From NCBI RefSeq assembly GCF_003096995.1, contig NZ_QENU01000003.1:146996-210995 (forward strand): DNA of 64,000 nucleotides. The letters run 5' to 3'. The position numbers and the translations under genes are program-made. This DNA comes from Alitibacter langaaensis DSM 22999. Lineage in GTDB: Bacteria; Pseudomonadota; Gammaproteobacteria; Enterobacterales; Pasteurellaceae. Positions 30,550 to 40,752 of the stretch are shown piece after piece; position 1 is the stretch's first letter, and each line of letters starts with the position of its first letter. The notes under the pieces were generated by a model that had not been told where the DNA came from, made no database searches, and saw only the letters and a list, made by a program, of their open reading frames with translations.

Positions 30550-31323
30550 TTAAGCCAAAATTGACCGCACTTTTTCTAAATCTTCAGCAGTATCCACGCC
30601 CACGGCTGGCACTTCTTTTGCCAATTCCACATGAATACGTTCCCCATTCCATAACACACGCAACTGTTCTAAACTTTCAATCTGCTCCAATGCGGTTGGC
30701 GCCCATTGCACATATTGTTTGATAAAGCCTGCACGATAAGCGTAAATGCCAATATGGCGCAAATAGCAATCTTCTAATTGCAATTCATCAATGGATTTTG
30801 TTTTAGCTGCGATTGGGGCAAATTGATCACGATGCCATGGAATAACCGCTCTGGAAAAATATAAAACATAGCCGTCTTTGTCGGTTAGCACTTTAACCAC
30901 ATTGGGATTAAAAAGCTCTTCCGCATCCGCAATTTTTACCGCAAGGCTTGACATTTTTACCTTAAATTTAGCTAAATTTTCTGCCACTTGCGCCACAATA
31001 ACAGGGGGGATCAACGGCTCATCACCTTGAATATTCACGATAATTTCATCATCAGCGATGCCTAACTTTTCCACAACTTCTGCCAAACGCTCGGTGCCAG
31101 AATTATGGCTTTCCGATGTCATACAAACTTCGCCACCGAAATGCTCCACAGCAGCTTTCACATTCAGATTATCCGTTGCCACCACGACTCGTGTTGCGCC
31201 AGATTGCTGCGCTTTTTCCCAAACGTGCTGAATCATCGGTTTGCCCGCAATATCCGCCAAGGGTTTACCCGGTAAACGGCTAGAAGCAAAACGAGCAGGA
31301 ATAATTACTGTAAACGTTGTCAT
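30550..31323 (-). CDS. kdsB: CMP-Kdo synthetase KdsB
   Basis: 257 residues from the ATG at 31323 (AAGGAA upstream). The in-frame ATG at 31359 lies inside the end of lpxK and is rejected. It activates Kdo with CTP for lipooligosaccharide synthesis. Motifs are [30 protein letters not shown] (residues 5-34), [15 protein letters not shown] and [15 protein letters not shown]. It starts one base after the lpxK stop, so the two are coupled. Confidence 0.96.
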   Translation of the reverse strand: MTTFTVIIPARFASSRLPGKPLADIAGKPMIQHVWEKAQQSGATRVVVATDNLNVKAAVEHFGGEVCMTSESHNSGTERLAEVVEKLGIADDEIIVNIQGDEPLIPPVIVAQVAENLAKFKVKMSSLAVKIADAEELFNPNVVKVLTDKDGYVLYFSRAVIPWHRDQFAPIAAKTKSIDELQLEDCYLRHIGIYAYRAGFIKQYVQWAPTALEQIESLEQLRVLWNGERIHVELAKEVPAVGVDTAEDLEKVRSILA

Positions 31324-31324
31324 T

Positions 31325-32311
31325 TTATTTTCCTTGTACAAGCTGTTCGATTTGAGCAAAAAGTGCGGTCAATTTTGATGAAGTTTTGTGGCTTTGCATT
31401 TGCGCATCCACTGGCACATACCACCAATTATTTTGCGCAAATTGACCGCACTTGACCGCATCTTTTTCTGTCATAAATAAGGGTTGATTAGACGGCAAGG
31501 TTTGAAACAATTCTGCCGTAAATTTTTGATGATCTTGAAAGGCTTGAGTTTGCGTTAATTGAATCCCTAAGCCCTGTAACATATCAAAAAAACGTTGTGG
31601 ATTTCCAATGCCTGCAATGGCAACACCTTGTTGAAAATCTGCTAACGCACGCTTTTCATTCGTCACTAAATTAATCGCGAAATGTGGCACGAGCTGCATC
31701 ACCACATCAGAATAACGGTTTTCGACACCATTCGTAATAATCAAATCCACGGATTTCAAACGGCTAGGCAATTCACGCAAAGGCCCTGCCGGCAAAACAA
31801 AACCATTGCCTAATTCTCGGGCGGCGTCCATCACCACAATTTCAACATCTCGCTGCAATTTGTAATGTTGCAAGCCGTCATCGCTAATAATCACATCACA
31901 ATCATGACTTTCAAGCAGCAGTTCAACCGCCTGTTGTCGATTAGGCGAAATGCTCACTGGCACGCCAGTACGTTTTGCGATCAATACAGGCTCATCACCA
32001 CCGATAACAGGATCGGTTTCAGCGTTCACTAATAAAGGATAATGCTCAGACTGGCTGCCATAACCGCGAGAAATCACGCCGCACGTTAAGCCGCGTTGCT
32101 GCAACTGCTCGACCAGCCAAACCACCACAGGCGTTTTGCCATTACCGCCCACCGACAGATTTCCAACAATAATCACGGGGACTGGGGCTTTATAAGATTT
32201 CAATAGCCCAGTTTGAAACAAAAAACGGCGAATGGTACTGATTAGCCAGAACAGTAAAGAGAACGGCAATAAAAGATAAGCAATTTTAGAATTTGAATAC
32301 CAGAAATTCAT
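31325..32311 (-). CDS. lpxK: Tetraacyldisaccharide 4'-kinase LpxK
   Basis: 328 residues from the ATG at 32311 (AGGAAT upstream; the ATG at 32341 is rejected). It phosphorylates the lipid A disaccharide at the 4' position at the inner membrane. An N-terminal hydrophobic helix ([17 protein letters not shown]) is followed by a P-loop [22 protein letters not shown] (about residues 50-70), SRGYGSQ and [22 protein letters not shown]. It lies between msbA and kdsB in a Kdo/lipid A operon. Confidence 0.95.
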   Translation of the reverse strand: MNFWYSNSKIAYLLLPFSLLFWLISTIRRFLFQTGLLKSYKAPVPVIIVGNLSVGGNGKTPVVVWLVEQLQQRGLTCGVISRGYGSQSEHYPLLVNAETDPVIGGDEPVLIAKRTGVPVSISPNRQQAVELLLESHDCDVIISDDGLQHYKLQRDVEIVVMDAARELGNGFVLPAGPLRELPSRLKSVDLIITNGVENRYSDVVMQLVPHFAINLVTNEKRALADFQQGVAIAGIGNPQRFFDMLQGLGIQLTQTQAFQDHQKFTAELFQTLPSNQPLFMTEKDAVKCGQFAQNNWWYVPVDAQMQSHKTSSKLTALFAQIEQLVQGK

Positions 32312-32363
32312 TGTTATTCCTAAATAAGAAACGGCTGGCAAACCACCAACCGTTTAATCAAAA

Positions 32364-34115
32364 CTAATGGCTAAATTGCATGGCGTGCAGTTGTTTATAG
32401 GCGCCATTTTGCGCTAACAATTCGTTATGATTGCCACGTTCTTTGATTTCACCATTTTCAATCACCACAATTTCATCGGCTTTTTCAATGGTGGACAAGC
32501 GATGAGCAATTACCACCACCGTGCGATCTTTTTGCAACACTTCCAGAGCGGATTGAATGGCGCGTTCAGATTCGGTATCCAAAGCGGAGGTGGCTTCATC
32601 TAAAATTAATACTGGCGAATTACGCAATAAAGCTCGGGCAATGGCTAAACGCTGACGCTGACCGCCAGATAAACTCGCACCATTTTCACCAATTACCGTA
32701 TCCAAGCCCTGTTCTAATCTTTCGATAAATTCCATTGCATGGGCGGATTTTGCCGCGGCGATAATTTGTTCACGACTAAATTTCCCTTTTGCCGCATAAG
32801 CAATATTATTGGCAATGGTGTCATTAAATAAATGGACTTGTTGAGAAACAATCGAACATTGTTCGCGTAAATTTGCCAATTTATAATCTTGAATATTCAC
32901 CCCATCGAGCAAAATTTCGCCAGCGGTTACATCATAAAAACGCGTGATCAAACTAGCGATTGTTGATTTTCCCGAACCAGAACGCCCCACTAATGCCACG
33001 GTTTTGCCCTGTGGAATGGTTAAATTAATATTATTTAACGCTAATTCATCTTTGCCAGCATAAGCGAAGGAAACATTTTTGAATTCCACTTCACCACGGG
33101 CACGGTCAACTTGTGTTGTGCCATTATCTTTTTCAGTTTCAATATCTAAGAAATCAAACAGAGTTTGGCAAGCCGCCATACCGCGTTGGAATTGTGAGTT
33201 CACATTAGTTAAGGATTTTAATGGGCGCATCATTGCCATCATGGAAGAAAAGACAACGGTAAAAGAACCCGCGGTTAAACTGTGTAAATGCAGGCTTTCC
33301 ACCGTAGCGGCATACAATACAGCGGATAACGCCAAAGACGCAATTAATTGCACCACGCCATCGGCAATACCATCAGCGGCGACAATTTTAAGCCCTTTGC
33401 GGCGCATATCATCACTTACGCTATCAAAGCGTTCGCTTTCTACATCATAACCACCGTAAGACAAAATAACTTTATGCCCTTTGATCATTTGTTCTGTTGA
33501 TGTGGTGAGATCGCCCATTGCGCCTTGAATATTACGGCTTAACTCACGAAAACGTTTTGATACCACGCCAATCAAGCCACCAATAATGGGCGCTAAAGCA
33601 AATAGAATCAATGACAATTGCCAGCTGGTATAAAGCATAACGGCAAATAATGAAATTAAATAAACCCCTTCACGAACAATGGTGACCAAGGCATTAGACG
33701 AAGAATTTGCCACCATTTCGGTGTCATAAGTTACGCGTGAAAGTAAACGGCCCGCAGGGTTTTGGTCAAAATAAGTGACCGGCATTAACATCATATGGCG
33801 GAATAATCGGCGGCGGATCGTCATCACCACATTGCCAGAAACCCAAGACAACGCATAGGCGGAGAAATAATTGGTAATGCCACGAAGTAAAATAAAGAGC
33901 ACAACAAGCATTGCCATTAATTTCAAGAAATCATGATCCGCATTGCCGAAACCATCATCAAGTAGTGGTTTTAACAAATAGATCAAACCTGAATCAATAA
34001 GTGCATTTAACACTAGCATAATGGCGCCGCCCAATAACACCCAACCATAAGGCTTAATGTTTGGCCACAAACGCTTAAAGGTTTTCAAGGTTGAGATATC
34101 TTTTTCTTTCGTCAT
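32364..34115 (-). CDS. msbA: Lipid A flippase MsbA (ABC exporter)
   Basis: 583 residues, normal for MsbA. Six N-terminal membrane helices (about residues 20-310) are fused to an ATP-binding cassette with Walker [15 protein letters not shown] (about 377), Q-loop [13 protein letters not shown], signature [15 protein letters not shown] (about 482), Walker [13 protein letters not shown] and H-loop [10 protein letters not shown]. It flips lipid A-core across the inner membrane. It is the first lipid A gene after comEC and probably shares its transcript with lpxK and kdsB. Confidence 0.96.
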   Translation of the reverse strand: MTKEKDISTLKTFKRLWPNIKPYGWVLLGGAIMLVLNALIDSGLIYLLKPLLDDGFGNADHDFLKLMAMLVVLFILLRGITNYFSAYALSWVSGNVVMTIRRRLFRHMMLMPVTYFDQNPAGRLLSRVTYDTEMVANSSSNALVTIVREGVYLISLFAVMLYTSWQLSLILFALAPIIGGLIGVVSKRFRELSRNIQGAMGDLTTSTEQMIKGHKVILSYGGYDVESERFDSVSDDMRRKGLKIVAADGIADGVVQLIASLALSAVLYAATVESLHLHSLTAGSFTVVFSSMMAMMRPLKSLTNVNSQFQRGMAACQTLFDFLDIETEKDNGTTQVDRARGEVEFKNVSFAYAGKDELALNNINLTIPQGKTVALVGRSGSGKSTIASLITRFYDVTAGEILLDGVNIQDYKLANLREQCSIVSQQVHLFNDTIANNIAYAAKGKFSREQIIAAAKSAHAMEFIERLEQGLDTVIGENGASLSGGQRQRLAIARALLRNSPVLILDEATSALDTESERAIQSALEVLQKDRTVVVIAHRLSTIEKADEIVVIENGEIKERGNHNELLAQNGAYKQLHAMQFSH

Positions 34116-34157
34116 AATCCAATCTTTCGTTTACCAAAATCCCGCGCATTGTAACCT

Positions 34158-36551
34158 TTATTTTGAACTTTCGCCAATAAATCCACGGAACCAAGGGGAA
34201 AAATAGGATCGCGCGCTATAAACATTTATCCCCGTTTCACTGAACCCTATTGAGATTTGCCCTGAAACTGCCGTATTTTTGACCGCACTTTGTGCTTTTT
34301 CTAATCGCTCTAAAACTTGTTGATGCGGGAAACCCCAAGGGTTCCAACGTCCGCTTGAAATCACTGAGATTTTTGGTTTTGCCTTATCAATCAAGGCTTT
34401 TCCTGTAGACGTTTTGCTGCCGTGATGCCCGATTTGTAACACATCCACGCTAGGCAATTGCGCCACAAATTGCTGTTCTGCCGCCGTATCTGCATCCCCA
34501 GTGAATAAGACATGATGCTTGCCGTCAGATAACAAAATCACACAAGAATGGGGATTATCCGCTCGCTCAACAGTGCCATAAGGCGACAATATGCTAAAGA
34601 TCAGCCCTTGCCACGTCCATTGTTCACCCGCTTGGCAAAAAGTGCGGTCGGTTTTTCCATAATTTTTATAGGACGCGGTCATTAACTTTGCCTGCGGAAA
34701 TTGCTGTAAAATGGTCGTCGCGCCACCCGAATGATCATTATCGTCATGGCTTAAAATCAACCAATCTAAGATAATACCCTGCCGCTGCAAATAAGGCACA
34801 ATTTCGCTCTGCGCCATAGAGCCATTTCTCCAGCTCGTTCCCGTATCATACAACACCGCTCGCCCATTTTTCACAATCAACACCGCTAGCCCCTGCCCTA
34901 CGTCTAAATTTTCCATACGCCATTGGGGTTCAGTCATTATTTGAACGCCCACTCGCCCTACACAAAATAAGATAATGCCCATTGTTATCATCGTGATACG
35001 GCGTTTTAGCGCTGGGTTCATTTCGCAATCGGGAATAAAACTGAAATACCGCGTTGATTTTTTCTGCAAACGGCTATTTCCATAAAACCAATGCACGCTA
35101 AGCCAAAAGAGTAAAGCCAAAAGTGCGGTCAAAATCAGCATTGTTTTATCATTTAAGGTTATCCAGCCTTGCTCAAAATTGGCAAGTAATGTGGTGATAA
35201 AATCAGCGATAAAGTTGGCGATATTCCACGAAAATAAGGCGTTATTTGTCAGCGTGGCGAATAAAACCAAAGGCACTAATAAAAAGCTATAAACGGGCAC
35301 GGCAATAAAATTCGCTACTAAACCATACAACGAAAAACCAGCAAAAATTGCCAATTGAATGGGGGTAAAAAGCCAGAGCAAGCCGCACTGTAAATGAAAT
35401 AAACTGAAAATCCACCGCACTTTCCAAGACATGGAAGATAAGGGTGTTCCCCGCCATTGTATAAATCGCAGCGGAAATATTTGATACCACACAATTAAAC
35501 TGGCAACCGCGCCAATGGATAGCCAAAAACTGCTAGACAAAAGCATTAAGGGATCGCAAAGCAATAACACCGCAATCACGCGCGCAAATAGTTGCCAAGC
35601 GGTACAATAGCCGCGCCATAATCGGAGCAAAAGTACGCCTAATAAAGCAAGGATCGCGCGAAACGTTGGCATAGCGAATCCTGCAAGCTGTGCATAAAGC
35701 AGCGCAAACGCCACGCCACAAAAAAGTGGGAAATAGGGAGAAATCCAAGTTGTTGGCAAAGTAATCTGCACAAGACGAGCCAATCCAAATCCAAGCAGCA
35801 TCGCTAAACCGATATGCAACCCTGAAATGGCAATTAAATGCGCAGTATTGGTTTTCTGATAAACCTGCCATGTTTGCGAATTCTGCCAAGCGCGTTCGCC
35901 AAAACCCAACGCCAACAATAACCCTTGTTGCGATAAAGATTCCGTGTTTGCCAATGCAGCATAAAATCGGCGCTCTCGCCAGGAAAAATCTTCGGCTATT
36001 TTGACCGCACTTTTCACATTCATTACAGCAGTAATTCCTTTCGCAAAATACCATTGCTGCCGATCAAAGCCTCCTTGGTTTAAACGCGCTGACAGCGGAC
36101 GAACTTTACCTTCCACCTGCCAAATTTCACCGACTTTTGGTTGCGATGTGGCAGCCCAATTCACATAAATTCGCGCCTGATTTTCAGCTTTTTCATCAGT
36201 TTGTGCGGTGGCCATCAAGGTTTGGTAATCTTGCTGATGTAAAATTTCTTCAATGCGTAAAATTTGAGTGGCTTTGTGGGCAGTAACATTATTGGCCTGC
36301 TGATAAATGTGTAACGCAGAAGATTGAAAATAGCCCAATGCGAGCAAGGCAATGCCTAATTCCAACAGAAAAGTTTGCAAGCGATAATGGCGTTGTAAAT
36401 ATCCCAATAAATACAAACAAAGTGCGGCCAGTGTTAGCCCAATAATAAGCAATGCCCAATTCTGCCAAGGAAAGAGAAACGCAGACGGCGTAAACAACAG
36501 GCTCAAGCCCATAAGAATACAAATCAATGCACATCGATCTAAATTCAGCAT
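34158..36551 (-). CDS. comEC: DNA-uptake channel ComEC/Rec2
   Basis: 797 residues from the ATG at 36551; the longer GTG start at 36572 lies within a USS and is less likely. It carries transforming DNA across the inner membrane. The order is an N-terminal DUF4131/OB-like part, the Competence domain with multiple helices (TAHLIAISGLHIGLAMLLGFGLA at about 240-262) and a C-terminal metallo-beta-lactamase domain (MENLDVGQGLAVLIVKNGRAVLYDTG; LILSHDDNDHSGGATTIL, the HxxxDH motif; LFTGDADTAAEQQF). The msbA side is 42 bases away. A USS lies immediately upstream and a CRP-like site about 100 bases upstream. Confidence 0.95.
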   Translation of the reverse strand: MLNLDRCALICILMGLSLLFTPSAFLFPWQNWALLIIGLTLAALCLYLLGYLQRHYRLQTFLLELGIALLALGYFQSSALHIYQQANNVTAHKATQILRIEEILHQQDYQTLMATAQTDEKAENQARIYVNWAATSQPKVGEIWQVEGKVRPLSARLNQGGFDRQQWYFAKGITAVMNVKSAVKIAEDFSWRERRFYAALANTESLSQQGLLLALGFGERAWQNSQTWQVYQKTNTAHLIAISGLHIGLAMLLGFGLARLVQITLPTTWISPYFPLFCGVAFALLYAQLAGFAMPTFRAILALLGVLLLRLWRGYCTAWQLFARVIAVLLLCDPLMLLSSSFWLSIGAVASLIVWYQIFPLRFIQWRGTPLSSMSWKVRWIFSLFHLQCGLLWLFTPIQLAIFAGFSLYGLVANFIAVPVYSFLLVPLVLFATLTNNALFSWNIANFIADFITTLLANFEQGWITLNDKTMLILTALLALLFWLSVHWFYGNSRLQKKSTRYFSFIPDCEMNPALKRRITMITMGIILFCVGRVGVQIMTEPQWRMENLDVGQGLAVLIVKNGRAVLYDTGTSWRNGSMAQSEIVPYLQRQGIILDWLILSHDDNDHSGGATTILQQFPQAKLMTASYKNYGKTDRTFCQAGEQWTWQGLIFSILSPYGTVERADNPHSCVILLSDGKHHVLFTGDADTAAEQQFVAQLPSVDVLQIGHHGSKTSTGKALIDKAKPKISVISSGRWNPWGFPHQQVLERLEKAQSAVKNTAVSGQISIGFSETGINVYSARSYFSPWFRGFIGESSK

Positions 36552-36553
36552 AT

Positions 36554-36567
36554 TTTCACCGCACTTT
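36554..36567 (-). promoter_or_regulatory. USS forming the comEC ribosome-binding region
   Basis: Read on the minus strand: AAAAAGTGCGGTGAAAATATG. The USS AAGTGCGGT ends six bases before the ATG, and its GGTGA part is the only Shine-Dalgarno-like stretch there. The base content is seen; the double use is inferred. Confidence 0.45.
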
Positions 36568-36648
36568 TTCACCGTACTTTTGCCTATTACATAAATTGAA
36601 AAACTATGAAAAAATTTTTTTATTTATGCAAAATTAGCAGCTCAAAAT

Positions 36649-36664
36649 TGGAATCTAGATCACA
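36649..36664 (-). promoter_or_regulatory. Candidate CRP or CRP-S site upstream of comEC
   Basis: Minus strand TGTGA-TCTAGA-TTCCA. The TCTAGA centre and TGTGA half fit Haemophilus CRP/CRP-S sites, where CRP with the Sxy protein turns on competence genes. The second half (TTCCA against TCACA/TCGCA) is poor. It lies about 100 bases upstream of the comEC start. Confidence 0.45.
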
Positions 36665-36740
36665 AAATGAAACTTTTTAGCCCGTTTTTTGGTAATGAAG
36701 CGTAAATTCATTTGCTTAATAGGAAAAGTTCTGTTATTTA

Positions 36741-36764
36741 TAGCGCCTTTCAAAGAAAGCGCTA
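36741..36764 (+). promoter_or_regulatory. Hairpin in the dksA upstream region
   Basis: TAGCGCCTTTC / GAAAGCGCTA with a 3-base loop and one bulged C, about 85 bases before the dksA start. Its T-poor 3' flank argues against a terminator. It may lie in the 5' leader of dksA. Confidence 0.4.
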
Positions 36765-36848
36765 ACTAATTTTACAATTTTTGAGCAGTAGGCAATTTTT
36801 GCATCCATGCTGTTCAACATGACGTATTTGTTGATGGAGAAATGCAAC

Positions 36849-37295
36849 ATGGCAACAACAAACAAAGCATCTTTAAGCCTTTTAGCTTTAGCGGGCGTAA
36901 AACCCTATAAAGAAAAGAAAGGCGAAGAATATATGAATGAGCAACAATTGCTTCATTTCAAAAAAATTCTTGAAGCCTGGCGCAACCAAATTATTGAAGA
37001 AACTTCTCGCACGGTCACCCATATGCGAGATGAAGCCGCTAATTTCCCTGACCCTGCCGATCGTGCAACCCAAGAAGAGGAATTTAGCCTTGAATTACGC
37101 GCACGTGATCGTGAACGTAAGCTCATGAAGAAAATTGAAAGTACGTTAAAAAAATTAGAAACTGAAGATTTCGGTTATTGTGATTCTTGTGGCGTAGAAA
37201 TTGGAATTCGCCGCCTAGAGGCGCGCCCAACTGCAGATTTATGTATCGACTGCAAAACACTTGCAGAAGTACGTGAAAAACAAATGGGTTATTAA
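36849..37295 (+). CDS. dksA: RNA polymerase-binding transcription factor DksA
   Basis: 148 residues from the ATG at 36849 (GGAG upstream), chosen over more upstream ATGs because it gives the family start. DksA enters the polymerase secondary channel and works with ppGpp. The coiled coil spans roughly residues 35-110 and includes the tip [31 protein letters not shown]. The C-terminal four-Cys zinc finger is [25 protein letters not shown]. It is divergent from comEC. Confidence 0.95.
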   Translation: MATTNKASLSLLALAGVKPYKEKKGEEYMNEQQLLHFKKILEAWRNQIIEETSRTVTHMRDEAANFPDPADRATQEEEFSLELRARDRERKLMKKIESTLKKLETEDFGYCDSCGVEIGIRRLEARPTADLCIDCKTLAEVREKQMGY

Positions 37296-37348
37296 TTTCC
37301 TGAAAAAAGTTTAGTGGGCATTTTGCCCACTTATTTTATGTTTGGAGT

Positions 37349-38815
37349 ATGACTATTTTAACTTACATCAAAAACTTGCTCGGCAAAAAAGGACAGACAA
37401 AACACGAGCAAAATCAACCGCACTTTAACGAACAGAAAAAAAGCTCGCACAATATTCGCAGCAAAAAAAGTCCTAAAGCCGAAAAACAAGCGCCTTATTA
37501 CAACAAACACATTCTCAAAGCCAGCCAAGTGGGCATTACCCCACGGATGATCAGTAAAAATGCGTTGACCGTGGTCGAAAAGCTCAATCGCAATGGCTAT
37601 GAAGCCTATGTTGTTGGCGGCTGTTTGCGCGATCTTTTGCTCGGCAAAAATCCCAAAGACTTCGATGTGGCTACCAATGCGCGTCCAGAACAAATTCAAG
37701 CAATTTTCCAACGTCAATGCCGCTTAGTGGGACGCCGTTTCCGTTTAGCCCATATTATGTTTGGACGAGATGTGATTGAAGTCGCCACCTTCCGCGCGAA
37801 TCATTCAGAAAGCCACAATGACAATATTGCTCGCCAAAGTGAAGAAGGAATGCTATTACGCGACAACGTATATGGCACCTTAGAGCAAGATGCACAACGC
37901 CGTGATTTTACCGTCAATGCGCTGTATTACAGCCCCAAAGATAATTGCATCCACGATTATTTCAACGGCATTGATGATCTCAAAGCAGGCAAATTACGCT
38001 TAATTGGCGATCCTGTTACTCGTTATCAAGAAGATCCCGTGCGAATGTTGCGCTCAATCCGCTTTATGGCGAAGTTAGATATGTTCTTGGAAAAACCAAG
38101 CGCAGAACCTATTTATGAGCTGGCACCACTATTAAGAAATATTCCGCCTGCACGTTTATTTGATGAAAGTCTCAAATTATTGCAAGCAGGATTTGGGGTT
38201 AAAACCTATCAATTATTGCGTGAATACGGCTTATTTGAGCAATTATTCCCGACATTAATGCCGTTTTTTACCGAAAAGGGCGATAGCTTTGCAGAACGCA
38301 TGATTTTAACCGCACTTCAGTCCACTGATGAGCGCGTGGCGGATAAATTACGCTTAAATCCTGCGTTCTTGTTTGCTGCCTTTTACTGGTATCCATTGCG
38401 TGAAAAAGTAGAAATGCTTAAAAATGAGGGAGGCTTAAATAATCACGATGCTTATGCACTGGCAAGTAATGAAGTGTTAAATCAATTTTGTCGTGCACTC
38501 ACCGCGCCGCGCCGCCATACCGCTGTGATTCGTGATATTTGGTTTTTTCAATTACAATTGATGAAACGTGCAGGGAAACAACCTGAACGCACAATGGAAC
38601 ACCCTAAATTCCGTGCTGCTTATGATTTATTAGCAATGCGTGCAGAAATTGAAGGGGGCGAAACGATTGAGTTAGCAACCTGGTGGCATGAATATCAATT
38701 TAGCAATACTCAACAGCGTGATGCCTTGCTGCAAGAACAGAATAAACATGCGCCGAAATCTAAAAAACGTTACTATCGCCCCCGTAAAAAACGCAAAGCT
38801 AAAGCCGTGGATTAA
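37349..38815 (+). CDS. pcnB: Poly(A) polymerase I PcnB
   Basis: 488 residues. It adds poly(A) tails that promote RNA decay. A basic N-terminal extension (about 50 residues) is followed by the class II nucleotidyltransferase motif YEAYVVGGCLRDLLLGKNPKDFDVATNA (about residues 83-111), RRFRLAHI, DNVYGTLEQDAQRRDFTVNALYY and RYQEDPVRMLRSIRFMAKLD. The C-terminus is very basic (KHAPKSKKRYYRPRKKRKAKAVD). The ATG at 37349 has GGAG only one base upstream, so the start is uncertain. folK starts 6 bases after the stop. Confidence 0.94.
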   Translation: MTILTYIKNLLGKKGQTKHEQNQPHFNEQKKSSHNIRSKKSPKAEKQAPYYNKHILKASQVGITPRMISKNALTVVEKLNRNGYEAYVVGGCLRDLLLGKNPKDFDVATNARPEQIQAIFQRQCRLVGRRFRLAHIMFGRDVIEVATFRANHSESHNDNIARQSEEGMLLRDNVYGTLEQDAQRRDFTVNALYYSPKDNCIHDYFNGIDDLKAGKLRLIGDPVTRYQEDPVRMLRSIRFMAKLDMFLEKPSAEPIYELAPLLRNIPPARLFDESLKLLQAGFGVKTYQLLREYGLFEQLFPTLMPFFTEKGDSFAERMILTALQSTDERVADKLRLNPAFLFAAFYWYPLREKVEMLKNEGGLNNHDAYALASNEVLNQFCRALTAPRRHTAVIRDIWFFQLQLMKRAGKQPERTMEHPKFRAAYDLLAMRAEIEGGETIELATWWHEYQFSNTQQRDALLQEQNKHAPKSKKRYYRPRKKRKAKAVD

Positions 38816-38821
38816 TCGCCA

Positions 38822-39310
38822 ATGACAACCGTTTATATTGCACTGGGTAGCAATCTCAACACCCCCATTGAACAGCTGGATTCAGCTGTTCTGGCTATTT
38901 CACAGTTGCCGCAAACGAAGCTCGGTGATGTGAGCCCTTATTATGGCAGCAAACCTATGGGGCCTCAGGATCAGCCAGATTATGTTAATGCGGTGCTAAG
39001 CATTGAAACCACACTCTCCCCCATAACGTTACTTGATGAATTACAGCGCATTGAAAATGAGCAAGGGCGAGTGCGGCTGCGCCGTTGGGGCGAGCGCACC
39101 TTAGATCTTGATATTTTGCTGTATGGGGATTTAGAAATACAAAGCGAACGTTTAACCGTGCCGCATTATGATATGCAAAATCGCGAATTTGTGATTGTGC
39201 CGTTGTTTGATATTGCACCAAACTTGGTTTTACCGAACAAAAGTGCGGTCAAAAATTTAAGAAAAAATTTTGAGCAGCATAAAATGGTGCTAATCAAAAA
39301 AGCAAAATAA
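38822..39310 (+). CDS. folK: 6-hydroxymethyl-7,8-dihydropterin pyrophosphokinase FolK
   Basis: 162 residues. Transfers pyrophosphate from ATP to the pterin in folate synthesis. Motifs are YIALGSNLNTPIEQLDSAV (residues 4-22), YGSKPMGPQDQPDYVNAVLSIETTLSPITLLDELQRIENEQGRVR and the signature RWGERTLDLDILLYGD (about residues 88-103). It is paired with pcnB, as in many gammaproteobacteria. Confidence 0.96.
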   Translation: MTTVYIALGSNLNTPIEQLDSAVLAISQLPQTKLGDVSPYYGSKPMGPQDQPDYVNAVLSIETTLSPITLLDELQRIENEQGRVRLRRWGERTLDLDILLYGDLEIQSERLTVPHYDMQNREFVIVPLFDIAPNLVLPNKSAVKNLRKNFEQHKMVLIKKAK

Positions 39311-39400
39311 TCTGAATTAGCGTGGATAAATCAAGCTGAAAAATAGCCTTATAACACTTAATTTTGAACTATAAATTAGCCAACCACCTATCCTAAAACA

Positions 39401-39430
39401 CAAAATGCGATCCTTTCAGATCGCATTTTG
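39401..39430. terminator. Bidirectional terminator between folK and metX
   Basis: CAAAATGCGATC (39401-39412) pairs perfectly with GATCGCATTTTG (39419-39430) around a 6-base loop, between convergent genes. Confidence 0.88.
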
Positions 39431-39436
39431 TCAATT

Positions 39437-40531
39437 CTATTTTTCCTGCCCAATCGAGCTTTCAATGCCACTCAGAATTTTAGCCTCAAAGGCATCGTAA
39501 TCCACTAAAAAAGCATCATGCCCATAATCTGAGGCAAATTCATAATATTGCAATTTAACGCCCGCTTGCTCTAATGCCGTTTTACTTTTATGCAAATCAT
39601 TGATTTTAAACAACTGATCATTGGTTACCGCAATTAAAGTATAGCGCGCTTTGATACGTTCCAGCGCGTTTTTCAAATTATCAAACCCCAAAGCAGGATC
39701 ATACAAATCCAACGCACGCAATAAATGCAAATAGCTATTGGCGTCAAAACGATCTAAAAACTTTTGCCCTTGGTAGCTTAAATAACTTTCCACTTGAAAA
39801 TAATCGCCCCAATAATTCGTTTCCGCTTTAGTGGCACGCCCAAAGGCTTTCGCAAGTTGAATATCCGTACGATAGGTCAACATCCCCAACATACGGGCAA
39901 TGGCTAAACCTTTCTCTGGCGGTTCGCCTTCATAATAATCGCCACCATTAAAATTGGGATCATTAATAATGGCTTGACGCATAACATGATTAAAGCCAAT
40001 GGCTTCGGCACTAAAGGTCAAGGATGAACACAGATTTATCACATTATCCATAAAATCAGGATAATCAATTGCCCATTGCGTTGCTTGCATTCCACCGAAA
40101 GAGCCGCCAATGACGGCGTGTAAATGCTCAATCCCTAAATAATTAATTAAGGCTTTTTGAACACGGACAATATCTTGCACCGTTACCGCTGGGAATTGGC
40201 TGCCGAAAGGTTTGCCAGTGTGAGGATTGATAGACGCAGGCCCCGTGGTGCCTTTGCATCCACCCAATACATTAGAACAAATAAAGAAATATTTTGAGGT
40301 GTCAAATGCGAGATTGTGCCCCATAAATTGTTGCCACCAACCTGCACGGTTTGGTTCATCTGAATAGGGTTCTGCATCGCCCGTTAGCGCATGGCAAAGT
40401 AAAATCGCATTATTTTTTTCCCTGTTCAGCGTGCCATAAGTTTGGTAAACCACATCAATATTATCCAGTTGTCCACCAAAAACCAAGCGCAGTGGCTGAT
40501 CGGTAAAAAGAGTGATTTTCTGTACTGCCAT
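39437..40531 (-). CDS. metX: Homoserine O-acetyltransferase MetX
   Basis: 364 residues. Acetylates homoserine with acetyl-CoA for methionine synthesis. It is an alpha/beta hydrolase with [14 protein letters not shown] (about residues 40-53), the nucleophile elbow [16 protein letters not shown] (Ser about 143), and later the Asp/His region [12 protein letters not shown] and [11 protein letters not shown] MetJ operator lies upstream (40649-40664), so it should be repressed by MetJ with SAM. sanA is divergent. Confidence 0.95.
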   Translation of the reverse strand: MAVQKITLFTDQPLRLVFGGQLDNIDVVYQTYGTLNREKNNAILLCHALTGDAEPYSDEPNRAGWWQQFMGHNLAFDTSKYFFICSNVLGGCKGTTGPASINPHTGKPFGSQFPAVTVQDIVRVQKALINYLGIEHLHAVIGGSFGGMQATQWAIDYPDFMDNVINLCSSLTFSAEAIGFNHVMRQAIINDPNFNGGDYYEGEPPEKGLAIARMLGMLTYRTDIQLAKAFGRATKAETNYWGDYFQVESYLSYQGQKFLDRFDANSYLHLLRALDLYDPALGFDNLKNALERIKARYTLIAVTNDQLFKINDLHKSKTALEQAGVKLQYYEFASDYGHDAFLVDYDAFEAKILSGIESSIGQEK

Positions 40532-40648
40532 TGAAATCCCGCTAGTGGCTGTCTGTGGCTAGAGTGCTGCGCTCATACCACATCTCGCTTTAAACAAATA
40601 AAATTAGCCATAAACTACCTTTGTCACTGTTTCTTGTCAAGCAATTTT

Positions 40649-40664
40649 AGACGTCTAAACGGCT
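40649..40664 (-). promoter_or_regulatory. MetJ operator (two adjacent met boxes)
   Basis: AGACGTCT (40649-40656) is a perfect met box, followed directly by AAACGGCT (40657-40664, 6 of 8). Two tandem boxes are the minimum MetJ target. They lie between metX and sanA, about 120 bases upstream of metX. Confidence 0.8.
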
Positions 40665-40752
40665 AAAAATCATCAACCCTAAATTTTTGACTTGAATTTG
40701 ACCGCACTTTTGATTAAGGTTAGTCGCAGTTTGTCGTTAGTAAAACAGATTT

